Shown in pieces: positions 39,109-49,848 of a DNA stretch of 64,000 nt (the first letter of the stretch is position 1; each line of letters starts with the position of its first letter). The position numbers and the translations under genes were made by a program. This DNA comes from Nonomuraea sp. PA05 (GTDB taxonomy: Bacteria > Actinomycetota > Actinomycetes > Streptosporangiales > Streptosporangiaceae): NCBI RefSeq assembly GCF_008086045.1, contig NZ_VSEY01000013.1, forward strand, positions 62,001 to 126,000. Direction: 5' to 3'. The notes beneath the pieces were generated by a model. The model was given only the letters and a program-made list of their open reading frames with translations, searched no databases and had not been told where the DNA came from.

Positions 39109-39689
39109 CGCACCCTCCTTTTCGCGCGTTCCTCCAGCGTCCGCGCGGTCTCCAGGCACCAGTCACGCATCTCCCGCTCCAACCGGCAACCGGCCAGGCA
39201 GGACAGGTAGGGGCCGACCCGCTCGCCCGCGCGCAGGAACTCCTCCTCGTCGAGGTCGCCGCGCAGCCGCCGCAGGGTCTGCTCGAAGAAGGCCAGTCTG
39301 GCGGCGGCCTCCTCGGCGCGTTCCCGTAGCTGGGCGATCAGCGGGGCCGCGTCCACCAGGTCGGCGGCGTGCACCTTGACGGCAAGGTCGTCGCGCAGCA
39401 GCAACGGCTTGGCGGGGGTGGCGGCGAAGGCGGCCAGCTCGTCCAGGCCGGCCTGGGTGACCTTGAACACCCGCTTGTTCGGCCGGCCCCGCTGGACGAC
39501 CTCGCGCCCCGCGACCAGGCCGTCGGCCTCCAGTTTCGTCAGCTCGGCGTAGAGCTGCTGAGGGGCGGCGTACCAGAAGTTGGAGACGCCGACGTCGAAG
39601 ATCTTGGTGAGCTGGTAGCCGCTGTACTCGCCGTCGAGCAGGGCGGCCAGCACGGCGTGCCGGAGAGCCACTTCGCTAGTCATCTCCAT
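39105..39689 (-). CDS. PadR-family transcriptional regulator
   Basis: 194 residues; ATGs at 39689 and 39683 are both possible. The winged helix has A-V-L-A-A-L-L-D-G-E-Y-S-G-Y-Q-L-T and L-Y-A-E-L-T-K-L-E-A-D-G-L-V, typical of PadR, followed by the long C-terminal dimerisation helices. It is the first gene of the unit ending in the phosphotransferase and probably represses it, as PadR proteins usually repress their own operon. Confidence 0.92.
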   Translation of the reverse strand: MEMTSEVALRHAVLAALLDGEYSGYQLTKIFDVGVSNFWYAAPQQLYAELTKLEADGLVAGREVVQRGRPNKRVFKVTQAGLDELAAFAATPAKPLLLRDDLAVKVHAADLVDAAPLIAQLRERAEEAAARLAFFEQTLRRLRGDLDEEEFLRAGERVGPYLSCLAGCRLEREMRDWCLETARTLEERAKRRVR

Positions 39690-39742
39690 TACTACTCATG
39701 TCGATGACTATAAGCTCCTTGCGCCGGTCGCTGCAAGGGCGA

Positions 39743-39765
39743 CGCCTTTACGTTGTAGATCACTG
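39743..39765. repeat. Copy 2 of the sequence shared with 32081
   Basis: CGCCTTTACGTTGTAGATCACTG, lying between the PadR start and a small gene at 39850. See the entry at 32081. Here it is in a position to act as an operator or promoter element. Confidence 0.6.
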
Positions 39766-39849
39766 AAAAGTCACCGGTCGGAAGTCGTACGTCATCCGCT
39801 CCCCTCGCCTCCGACGTAGAAGAGGCATACCGAAGCGAGGAGATCCGAG

Positions 39850-39945
39850 ATGCGCACCACTCGTACGACGATGCGGCCCAAGCCGGCACGCCCGCGTCCG
39901 AACCTGGATCTGCGGACGCCGTCCGGGCGCCGGCTCCCATACTGA
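39850..39945 (+). CDS. Candidate 31-residue basic peptide
   Basis: Starts M-R-T-T-R-T-T-M-R-P-K and ends R-R-L-P-Y. GAGGAG lies seven bases before the ATG, and a perfect 10-bp hairpin begins five bases after the TGA. Ribosome site, start, stop and terminator in the right order support a real small gene. The peptide has no Cys and is rich in Arg, Pro and Thr; I recognise no family. Confidence 0.45.
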   Translation: MRTTRTTMRPKPARPRPNLDLRTPSGRRLPY

Positions 39946-39949
39946 GCCG

Positions 39950-39974
39950 CCCGCCTCCGGACCACGGAGGCGGG
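39950..39974. terminator. Bidirectional hairpin terminator
   Basis: CCCGCCTCCG and CGGAGGCGGG form a perfect 10-bp stem with a 5-base loop, between the small peptide gene and the convergent OhrR-like gene ending at 39982. No T run follows, which is usual in high-GC actinomycetes. Confidence 0.8.
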
Positions 39975-39981
39975 CACACCG

Positions 39982-40431
39982 TCAATCGGGGCGAGCGGCC
40001 GCGATCACGCGCGTCAGCGACTCGTGCAGCCGCTGCAGCTCCTCCAGGCTCATGCCGAGCCGCGCCACGATGGCGGGCGGGATCTTCTCCGCCTGCGCCC
40101 GCAACGCGCGCCCCTCAGGGGTGAGAGTCACCGCCAGGGCACGCTCATCCTTGCTGCTGCGCTCGCGCCGGATGTAGCCGAGCACCTCCAGCCGCTTGAG
40201 CAGGGGCGACATGGTGCCGGGGTCGAGCTGGAGCAGCTCCCCCAGCTCCTTGACCGACAGCGGCTCCCGCTCCCACAACGCCAGCATCGCCAGGTACTGG
40301 GGATGCGTCAGCCCCATGGGCTGCAACAGCGGCCGGTAGAGCGCGATCACGCTGCGCGAGGCGACGCTGAGGGCGAAGCACACCTGCCGGTCCAGCGCGA
40401 GCAGATCTGTCGTCTCCGTCACAGCCTCCAT
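39982..40431 (-). CDS. MarR-family regulator of the OhrR (organic peroxide) type
   Basis: 149 residues. The N-terminal L-D-R-Q-V-C-F-A-L-S-V-A-S-R matches the OhrR signature in which the single cysteine (C18) senses organic hydroperoxides. The winged helix has L-S-V-K-E-L-G-E-L-L-Q-L-D-P-G-T-M-S-P-L. The usual partner ohr peroxidase gene is absent; the divergent gene is a 59-residue membrane protein. The shared gap holds an inverted repeat. Confidence 0.9.
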   Translation of the reverse strand: MEAVTETTDLLALDRQVCFALSVASRSVIALYRPLLQPMGLTHPQYLAMLALWEREPLSVKELGELLQLDPGTMSPLLKRLEVLGYIRRERSSKDERALAVTLTPEGRALRAQAEKIPPAIVARLGMSLEELQRLHESLTRVIAAARPD

Positions 40432-40466
40432 CGGCGCGCACCTCCGTCGTTCCCTGGTAGTTTACT

Positions 40467-40480
40467 TGGTGTACAAACCA
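40467..40480. promoter_or_regulatory. Candidate OhrR operator
   Basis: TGGTGTACAAACCA has TGGT/ACCA arms six bases apart, in an AT-rich stretch between the divergent starts at 40431 and 40521. Position and local AT content fit a MarR-type operator covering both promoters. Confidence 0.5.
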
Positions 40481-40520
40481 TTAGGGCACAAACAGATTTT
40501 CGGCGGGTTGGAGGACTCCC

Positions 40521-40700
40521 GTGTTTCACCGCAAGCCGCTGGAGGAGCGCATCGCCGAGCGCCAGGCCAAGTTGCCGCCCCTGAAGGAGGGCAAGCACTT
40601 CGAGCACGGCCCGGCCAAGTTCGTGTTCGTGTCGCTGCTCGTGGCCGTGGCGCTCATGCACGTCGTCGGGCTGGCCGTCGTCATGCACTTCTACTCCTGA
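40521..40700 (+). CDS. Small membrane protein (59 aa), divergent from the OhrR-like gene
   Basis: GTG start with GGAGGA five bases upstream. The first 32 residues are charged (E-E-R-I-A-E-R-Q-A-K) and the last 27 form one hydrophobic helix containing V-A-L-M-H-V-V-G-L-A-V-V-M-H-F, with two histidines. I recognise no family. Divergence from a peroxide sensor suggests redox-linked expression. Confidence 0.65.
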   Translation: MFHRKPLEERIAERQAKLPPLKEGKHFEHGPAKFVFVSLLVAVALMHVVGLAVVMHFYS

Positions 40701-40720
40701 CGGGACGGCCCGCCCCGCGC

Positions 40721-41512
40721 TCAGCGGCGGCGGCAGATCATCATCTCGGTCGTCGGGCTCTCCCGCAGCAGCCGGACGAGCCGCCGTTCCAGCGGGTAGA
40801 GCAGCGAACCCGCCATGCCACCGGTCCGCTCGCTCAACGTGACCGCGCGCAGCAGGCCGCCCCACAGCTTGCGCCAGACGGGGTTCGCGTCGACCTGGGC
40901 GTTCATCAGGACGAGCATCGGCATCCGGCGCATGACGTCGAAACCCGCCTCGTCCAGAGCGTGCGTGATCCACGGCAGCGTGTGGTTGACCTGGTGGTCG
41001 CCCCGTTGCTCGGGCCGCTGCAGGAAGTTCTCCGACAGGACGAAGATCCCGCCAGGACGCAGCGCCGCCGCCACCGAGTGCAGCGCCGCCCGGTAACGGG
41101 CGTCGTCGGTGATGTGGAAGAGCATGTCCATGGCCGAGACCGCGTCGAACGAGCCGGGCTCCAGCACGTCACCGGGCTCGGCGATGTCCACCTCATGGAA
41201 CTCCACGCCGGGGAAGCGCCCGCGCAGCCGCTCCACCGCCGCCGCCGTGAGGTCGCAGCCGACGATCGACTTGACGCCCAGCCCCTGCCAGCGGCGCACG
41301 TAGAAGCCCGTGCCCGAGCCGATGTCGAGCACGCGCGCGTCCGGCAGGTGCAGCGGGATCGTGGCGGCCTCGCGGTCGAAGACCTCCGCGCGCACGCGGT
41401 ACATCCAGGTGTTGAACGCCCGGCCGAGCGCCGCGTAGCCGACCCCGCTCTCGGTCCAGTCGGACTGCAGGCGGCGCTCCCAGAAGCCTTTCAGCTCACC
41501 ATGCGTCTTCAT
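40721..41512 (-). CDS. Class I SAM-dependent methyltransferase
   Basis: 263 residues. Motif I is V-L-D-I-G-S-G-T-G-F-Y, the acidic strand-2 end is V-G-C-D-L-T, and post motifs F-D-A-V-S-A-M-D-M-L-F and L-R-P-G-G-I-F-V-L-S follow. It is a stand-alone gene converging with the small membrane protein. Substrate unknown; the C-terminal part is basic and may bind a lipid or sugar. Confidence 0.9.
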   Translation of the reverse strand: MKTHGELKGFWERRLQSDWTESGVGYAALGRAFNTWMYRVRAEVFDREAATIPLHLPDARVLDIGSGTGFYVRRWQGLGVKSIVGCDLTAAAVERLRGRFPGVEFHEVDIAEPGDVLEPGSFDAVSAMDMLFHITDDARYRAALHSVAAALRPGGIFVLSENFLQRPEQRGDHQVNHTLPWITHALDEAGFDVMRRMPMLVLMNAQVDANPVWRKLWGGLLRAVTLSERTGGMAGSLLYPLERRLVRLLRESPTTEMMICRRR

Positions 41513-41552
41513 CCGGCCAGGCTAACCGTCACGGCCGCACGACGCCCGCAGG

Positions 41553-42998
41553 TCAGGCGATCTCGACGTGATCCAGCTCGGCCCAGCGGTTGTGGTACTG
41601 CAGGCGCAGCGTGTTCCAGCCGCGGGTCAGCGGCAGCGACGCCGTCACCTGCCGCCAGACGTCCCAGCCGTGGTGGAGGTAGTCGAGGGTGAAGCGGGTG
41701 GAGCCGTTCACCGTGACGGCGTGCTGCGCGTCGCCGTAGCCGGCGGCGTAGGTGACGTGCGCGGTGAAGCGGCCGGTCCGCGGCGCGTAGACGCGCAGGT
41801 CCACGAAGCTGTCCGGGTGGTCGAGGCCCGCCACGACCGTGCCCTGCGAGGCGCCCACGGCCCCCGGGCGCACCCGCGCGTGGTTGACCCGCCCCGCCTC
41901 GGCCTCGTAGCGGACGCGAGGGGCCGCGCGGCCGTCCGCCTCGGGCGGGGCGTCCAGGGTGCGGGTGCCGCGGAAGGTCTCGCCGGTGATGCGGTAGCCG
42001 TGCGCGGCCTCCGCGCCGGTGTGGGCCGGGCCGACGTCGAGGGTGTCCGTGGTCGTCCAGGCGCCGTCGGACTGCTGGCCGACCGTGTAGCCGAACTCGT
42101 TGAAGTCCCACTCGGACGAGACGAACGCGGTGGCGACGGTCAGCGAGCCGCGGCCCGCGGTCAGGGACGGCGGGAGGTCGAGGTGCTGGTCCGCCCACCC
42201 GGCGGCGCCGTCGGGCAGCGGCTCCCAGTGGCCGGCTGAGACGCCGTTCACGGTGATGGCGGCGCGTTGCCTGGAGACCTGGGCGTCGAGGCGGCGGATC
42301 AGCCGGACGGGGCCGCCGGCCGGGTCGATCCTCATCGTGAAGCTGCTCGAACCGCCTGGGCCGAAGGCCCGGCCGTCGTCGGTGCGGGTGTTCCTGCCGC
42401 TCGTCCAGGCGACCGCGGTGATCGTGGACGCGATCGCGACGGCGACCAGCGCCGCCACCAGCAGCAGCAGGGGCGTCCTGCGCCGCTTCGGGGCGGGCCC
42501 TGCGACCGGCCCCGCGACCGGCCCCGCGTCGCCCGCCGTCCCCGCCTCACCCGCCGCGGTGGCGGGCATGCGGGCCAGCCGTACCCGCTCCCAAGCCCTC
42601 TCCCAGGCAGGCAGCCGCTCCTCGGGCACCTGGCAGGCGCGCAGGAAGGCCACCATCACCGCCTTGCGCGGAAAGCGCCGCCCCGCCAGCATGTCGGCGC
42701 ACGTGGCGCGCGGCAGCCGGGTGCCGCCCGCCCGGTCGGCGCGCGCCTGCAACTCGCGCAGCGACACGTCCGCCCGCGCGAACTGCTCGGCCAGCAACGC
42801 CACCAGCTCCGCATGGCTGTGCACCGTCTCCGGCGCGGGCCCGCCCTCCTGCCCCGCCGCCGGCGGCCGCGTGTTCGTCGGCCCCGCGCTCGCCGGCCCC
42901 GCGCTCGCCGGCCCCGCGCTCGCCGGCCCCGTGTTCGCCGGCCCCTCGGACCCTGGCCCGCTCCTGACCCCACCCACGCCGGAAAGTATACGAACCAT
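41553..42998 (-). CDS. HTH - transmembrane - CBM6 protein
   Basis: 481 residues. A Gly/Pro/Ala repeat N-terminus (about 10-55) is followed by a cytoplasmic helix-turn-helix-like domain (about 60-145, with S-L-R-E-L-Q-A-R-A-D and C-A-D-M-L-A-G-R-R-F), one membrane helix (about 175-198) and two extracytoplasmic parts. The last 130 residues have Y-E-A-E-A-G and W-N-T-L-R-L-Q-Y, typical of CBM6 sugar-binding modules. The layout suggests a membrane protein linking outside glycan binding to an inside DNA- or protein-binding domain. Confidence 0.85.
   Translation of the reverse strand: MVRILSGVGGVRSGPGSEGPANTGPASAGPASAGPASAGPTNTRPPAAGQEGGPAPETVHSHAELVALLAEQFARADVSLRELQARADRAGGTRLPRATCADMLAGRRFPRKAVMVAFLRACQVPEERLPAWERAWERVRLARMPATAAGEAGTAGDAGPVAGPVAGPAPKRRRTPLLLLVAALVAVAIASTITAVAWTSGRNTRTDDGRAFGPGGSSSFTMRIDPAGGPVRLIRRLDAQVSRQRAAITVNGVSAGHWEPLPDGAAGWADQHLDLPPSLTAGRGSLTVATAFVSSEWDFNEFGYTVGQQSDGAWTTTDTLDVGPAHTGAEAAHGYRITGETFRGTRTLDAPPEADGRAAPRVRYEAEAGRVNHARVRPGAVGASQGTVVAGLDHPDSFVDLRVYAPRTGRFTAHVTYAAGYGDAQHAVTVNGSTRFTLDYLHHGWDVWRQVTASLPLTRGWNTLRLQYHNRWAELDHVEIA
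42871..42945 (-). repeat. 15-bp tandem repeats in the HTH-TM-CBM6 gene
   Basis: Four or five units of GCGCTCGCCGGCCCC (+ strand), in frame, code the G-P-A-S-A repeat near the N-terminus. Confidence 0.85.
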
Positions 42999-43183
42999 TA
43001 CGCACCGCGTCCGGGTCTGGCCGCGAACTGTCCGAGTCCGGCGCTCTCCCGGACCACCTCGGACGAGTCCGCACGGGTCCGTCCGCCTCCCTGTTGGACA
43101 CCCCGCCGGCCCCGTTCAACTGGGACAGCGCCGCCCGGGAACCCCCGGATCGCGGTCGACCCACTCGAGAAAGCAGCACCACC

Positions 43184-43597
43184 ATGCGTGAGAACCTCCG
43201 TCAGGCCGCCACCCGCACGTCCCGTCTTCGCAGCGCGCTCGCCTCCTGCGGCGTCACGGCCGTGGCGGTCGTCGCCTCGCTGTCCCTGCCTGCCTCCGCC
43301 GCCACGCAGCACTCGGCGGCCACGGAGCTGGAGCGCGCGAGGGCGGCGTGCCCGTCCGGTTACGTGTGCATCTACCCGGACGCGTCCGCCAGCGGCGACC
43401 CTGACATGTACTTCGAGTACGGCTCTTACAACCTGGAGAACGTCTTCGGCAACCGCCTGGTCGTCAACAACCAGACGGGCGGCGCGGGCGTCCGCTTCTG
43501 CAAGTCCTACGGCGGCCAGAACTGCGGCGACCGGTACGCGCCCGGCGACTATGTCCTGAACCTGTCGCCGATCAACTCCATCATGCTGGAGCCGTAA
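43184..43597 (+). CDS. Secreted peptidase inhibitor, family I36 (SMPI-like)
   Basis: 137 residues. A twin-Arg/Ser N-terminus and hydrophobic core ending L-P-A-S-A-A form a signal peptide (about 1-40). The mature part has C-P-S-G-Y-V-C-I-Y and F-C-K-S-Y-G-G-Q-N-C, giving two short-range disulfide pairs as in Streptomyces metalloproteinase inhibitor relatives. These inhibit thermolysin-type proteases or have other extracellular roles. A strong terminator follows. Confidence 0.88.
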   Translation: MRENLRQAATRTSRLRSALASCGVTAVAVVASLSLPASAATQHSAATELERARAACPSGYVCIYPDASASGDPDMYFEYGSYNLENVFGNRLVVNNQTGGAGVRFCKSYGGQNCGDRYAPGDYVLNLSPINSIMLEP

Positions 43598-43605
43598 CCA
43601 GAGCC

Positions 43606-43643
43606 GGTCAGGCCGGGCCTTCCCCCTGAGGCCCGGCCTGACC
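43606..43643 (+). terminator. Terminator of the I36 gene
   Basis: GGTCAGGCCGGGCC pairs perfectly with GGCCCGGCCTGACC: a 14-bp GC stem with a 10-base loop, nine bases after the stop. Confidence 0.92.
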
Positions 43644-43786
43644 CGTCCGCCGGGAAAGACGCCGCGGACCAGCCCCCACCTCGGCAGACAACCGCTGGTT
43701 GTGCCCGCGGGCGCGTCCGTTGTTTGAGCGCGCTCCCCTCCCCCGTGTTGGATCGGCATCCGGTTCGGTGCGATCGGGGGAGCGGG

Positions 43787-45010
43787 ATGGCGGGCGGCGA
43801 CGGTCTCGGGCGTGACTTCGGCCGGTTACAGGCGGCGTACGCGACCAGCTCCCTGGGGACGTGGCTGGCGCTGGACTCGCTGCCGCTGATCGCCGTCCTC
43901 GTGCTGGACGCGAGCGCCGCGCAGCTCTCCTGGATGGCGGCGGCGGCCGGGGCGGCCGGTGCTCTGCTGGCCGTGCCGCTGGGGCCGTTCGTGGAGTTCC
44001 GGGCGAAACGCCCGCTGATGGTGCGCGCCGACCTGGTGCGTTTCCTCGTGCTCATGAGCGTGCCGGCCGCGTACCTGCTGGGGTTGCTGAGCTACGCGCA
44101 GCTCCTGGTGGTGGCCGTGGTGGTCGCGGTGTCGGACATCGTCTTCGTCGGGGCGAGCGGCGCGCACCTGAAGGCCCTCGTCCCCGACCGGCAGCTCGTC
44201 CGGGCCAACGGCCGGTTCGAGACGATCATCTGGGTGTCCACGGCCGTCGGCCCGCCGGCCGGCGGCGCGCTCGTCGGCCTGCTCGGCCCGGTCGCCACGG
44301 TCGTACTCAACGCCGTCAGCTACGCGCTGTCCGCGCTCGGCATCCGCGCGATCGCCGCGCCCGAGCCCGCCCCGCCCGTGCGCGAGTCCGGCGGCTCCCG
44401 GATGGCGCAGGTGGCGGCGGGCTGGCGCGTCATCGCCGCCGACCGGGACCTGCGCCTGCTGTTCGCCAACACCGTGCTGGTGAACGCCCTGATCATGGCC
44501 ACCGCTCCGCTGCTGCTCCACCTCATGCTGCACGACCTGGGCTTCACGCCGCTGGAGTACGGGCTCGGCTTCGGCGTCCCCTGCCTCGGCGGCATCGTGG
44601 GGGCGCGGCTGTCGCGGCCGCTGGTGCGCCGGTTCGGGGAGCGGCGGATCCTGCTCGGGTTCGGGGCGGCGCGGGCGCTCTGGCTGGTGGGGCTGGCGTT
44701 CGTCGGGCCGGGCACGGGCGGGCTCCTCGTCGTGATGGCGACCGAGATGGCGATGATCACGTGTGTGGGCGTCTTCAACCCGGTCCTGGTGACGTACCGG
44801 ATGCGCAGGCCGCCTCGGGAGACGCTGGCCCGCGTGCTGACCGCCTGGACCATCACCGGCCGCGCGGTCACCGCCGCGGCCACCGCTCTGTGGGGTGTGC
44901 TGGCCGGGCTCGCCGGCGGGCGGGCGGCGATCGCCGTCGCGGGCGTCCTCCTCATCGGCACCATCGCCCTCCTGCTGCCGTTGACAGGTTCTCAAAAAGT
45001 GTCAATGTGA
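43787..45010 (+). CDS. MFS transporter A
   Basis: 407 residues with about twelve hydrophobic helices. The loop after the second pair reads V-E-F-R-A-K-R-P-L-M-V-R-A-D, the MFS cytoplasmic signature, and a similar R-R-F-G-E-R-R-I-L-L motif occurs in the second half. It belongs to the enterobactin-exporter-like/DHA3 group by general layout. The stop overlaps the GTG of the TetR gene downstream. Likely drug or siderophore efflux. Confidence 0.9.
   Translation: MAGGDGLGRDFGRLQAAYATSSLGTWLALDSLPLIAVLVLDASAAQLSWMAAAAGAAGALLAVPLGPFVEFRAKRPLMVRADLVRFLVLMSVPAAYLLGLLSYAQLLVVAVVVAVSDIVFVGASGAHLKALVPDRQLVRANGRFETIIWVSTAVGPPAGGALVGLLGPVATVVLNAVSYALSALGIRAIAAPEPAPPVRESGGSRMAQVAAGWRVIAADRDLRLLFANTVLVNALIMATAPLLLHLMLHDLGFTPLEYGLGFGVPCLGGIVGARLSRPLVRRFGERRILLGFGAARALWLVGLAFVGPGTGGLLVVMATEMAMITCVGVFNPVLVTYRMRRPPRETLARVLTAWTITGRAVTAAATALWGVLAGLAGGRAAIAVAGVLLIGTIALLLPLTGSQKVSM
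44981..45005 (+). promoter_or_regulatory. Inverted repeat at the MFS-TetR junction
   Basis: TTGACA and TGTCAA flank 13 bases, at the end of the MFS gene and just before the TetR start at 45007. TTGACA would also serve as a -35 for a separate TetR promoter. Consistent with autoregulation of the TetR gene. Confidence 0.45.
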
Positions 45011-45774
45011 CGGACATGGCGGTGGACGAGCGGGAGCGCGAACAGGCGATCCTCGACGCCGCGGCCGGTCTGCTGCTGCGGCTCGGCTACGACAAGCTGA
45101 CCATGAGGGACGTCGCCGAGGCGGCGGACCTGCACCGGGGCCTGCTCTATCTGCGCTTCAAGTCCAAGGACCAGCTCGTCGAGGCCGTCCTGGTGCGCGA
45201 GCTGGGCCGCTACGCCGAGACGTGGCGCGGGCACCTGGAGGCCGATCCGCGGGGCGGTGACGTGGCCGGCGTCTACCGGGCGATGGTGCACGTGCTGAAG
45301 ACGCTGCCGCTGGCCGCGGCGATCAGCGCGCGGGATCCGGTGGTGTTCGGCAAGTACCTGCGCAAGCCCAGCAGCCTCTTCCAGCGGCGGGCGGGCGCGT
45401 TCGGCATGCGGGAGTTCCTGCGGCTGATGCAGGAGGCGGGCACGATGCGGCGTGACGTGGACGCGCGGGCGGTGGGGTTCATCCTGGACGCGTTGACGCC
45501 CGCGCTGCGTGAGTCCTTCATCGCCGACCGGGCGCGGCCCGCCGACCCCGACCGGCCCAGCTCGGACGAGGTGCTGGCGGCTCTGGCCGACCTGCTCGAT
45601 CGTGCGCTGACGCCGCCGGGCGGCGCTGACCTCGCGGCGGGGAAGGCGCTCCTGCTGGACGGGGTGGACCAGGTACGCGCCGCGCTCGGCACGGCGTCCG
45701 GCGGCACGCCCGGCCCCGCGCCCGGCCCCGCGCCCGGCCCCACATCCAGTCGTCGTGAAGGAGAGCCGTCATGA
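45007..45774 (+). CDS. TetR-family transcriptional regulator C
   Basis: 255 residues from GTG 45007 (GTGA overlap with the MFS stop); ATG 45016 is an alternative. The helix-turn-helix is L-T-M-R-D-V-A-E-A-A-D-L-H-R-G-L-L-Y-L-R-F. A 30-residue Gly/Pro/Ala tail follows the ligand domain. It likely controls the MFS gene with which it is coupled. Confidence 0.92.
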   Translation: MTDMAVDEREREQAILDAAAGLLLRLGYDKLTMRDVAEAADLHRGLLYLRFKSKDQLVEAVLVRELGRYAETWRGHLEADPRGGDVAGVYRAMVHVLKTLPLAAAISARDPVVFGKYLRKPSSLFQRRAGAFGMREFLRLMQEAGTMRRDVDARAVGFILDALTPALRESFIADRARPADPDRPSSDEVLAALADLLDRALTPPGGADLAAGKALLLDGVDQVRAALGTASGGTPGPAPGPAPGPTSSRREGEPS

Positions 45775-45873
45775 CCGAGTTCGTGCTGCCTCTGGACGAC
45801 GAGCGCGCCACCTTGGAGCGAGCCGGTGGTCGTGGACGGCGAGGCGGGCACCGTCACCAGACAGGCCCGTTGA
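45771..45873 (+). pseudogene. Deletion scar of a PEP synthase / rifampin phosphotransferase-like gene
   Basis: The first 17-20 codons, M-T-E-F-V-L-P-L-D-D-E-R-A-T-L-E-R-A-G-G, are the N-terminus of PEP/pyruvate-binding kinases, which usually continue K-G-A-S-L. A +1 frame from 45823 reads P-V-V-V-D-G-E-A-G-T-V-T and ends at TGA 45871, like the extreme C-terminus of the same family. Start and end are joined at GCCGGTGG (45822-45829), so about 800 codons were lost, probably by recombination at a short homology. The ATG overlaps the TetR stop, so the lost gene was in this operon. Confidence 0.7.
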
Positions 45874-45922
45874 CCCGGCGCGAGGTGGGAGGGGCCGGTG
45901 AGCCAGGCAGGCCCCGGTGCTC

Positions 45923-46239
45923 TCACAGGTCGCCCCTGCGCCAGACGTCCGCCTCGGCGCGCAGGGCGTTTTCGTCCGGAGTCCCGGGACGGGCGCGGGC
46001 GAGCCATTCGCGCAGGAGGCGGGACAGGAGGGCGGCGTGTTCGGGGCGGGCGGTGCCGTGGACGGCGAAGTACGTGACGAGCGGATCGCCCGCGTCGCAG
46101 CGGGCGCACAGCAGCACCTCGCCGAGCCCCCGCACCGGGCGGCCCGACGCGTTCGTCCAGGTGCGCGGCAGGCGCAGGACGGCCAGGATCTCGCCGGTGC
46201 GGCAGCGGGGGCAGGCAGGCGCGCCGCCCGGCAGCGCCT

Positions 46240-46243
<4 letters not shown>
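45923..46243 (-). CDS. Small zinc-ribbon protein (DUF6300-like)
   Basis: 106 residues. Two cysteine pairs, C-P-R-C near the N-terminus and C-A-R-C in the middle, form a probable zinc ribbon. The C-terminal half is helical with A-L-L-S-R-L-L-R-E-W-L. Its start overlaps the dnaE stop by 4 bp. Function unknown. Confidence 0.75.
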
Positions 46244-49785
<3,542 letters not shown>

Positions 49786-49848
49786 CGATGGATCACCCCT
49801 GCTGGTTGTAGGCTCGGGAACGGCCCGCGCAATTCGACCCGAGAGCAG

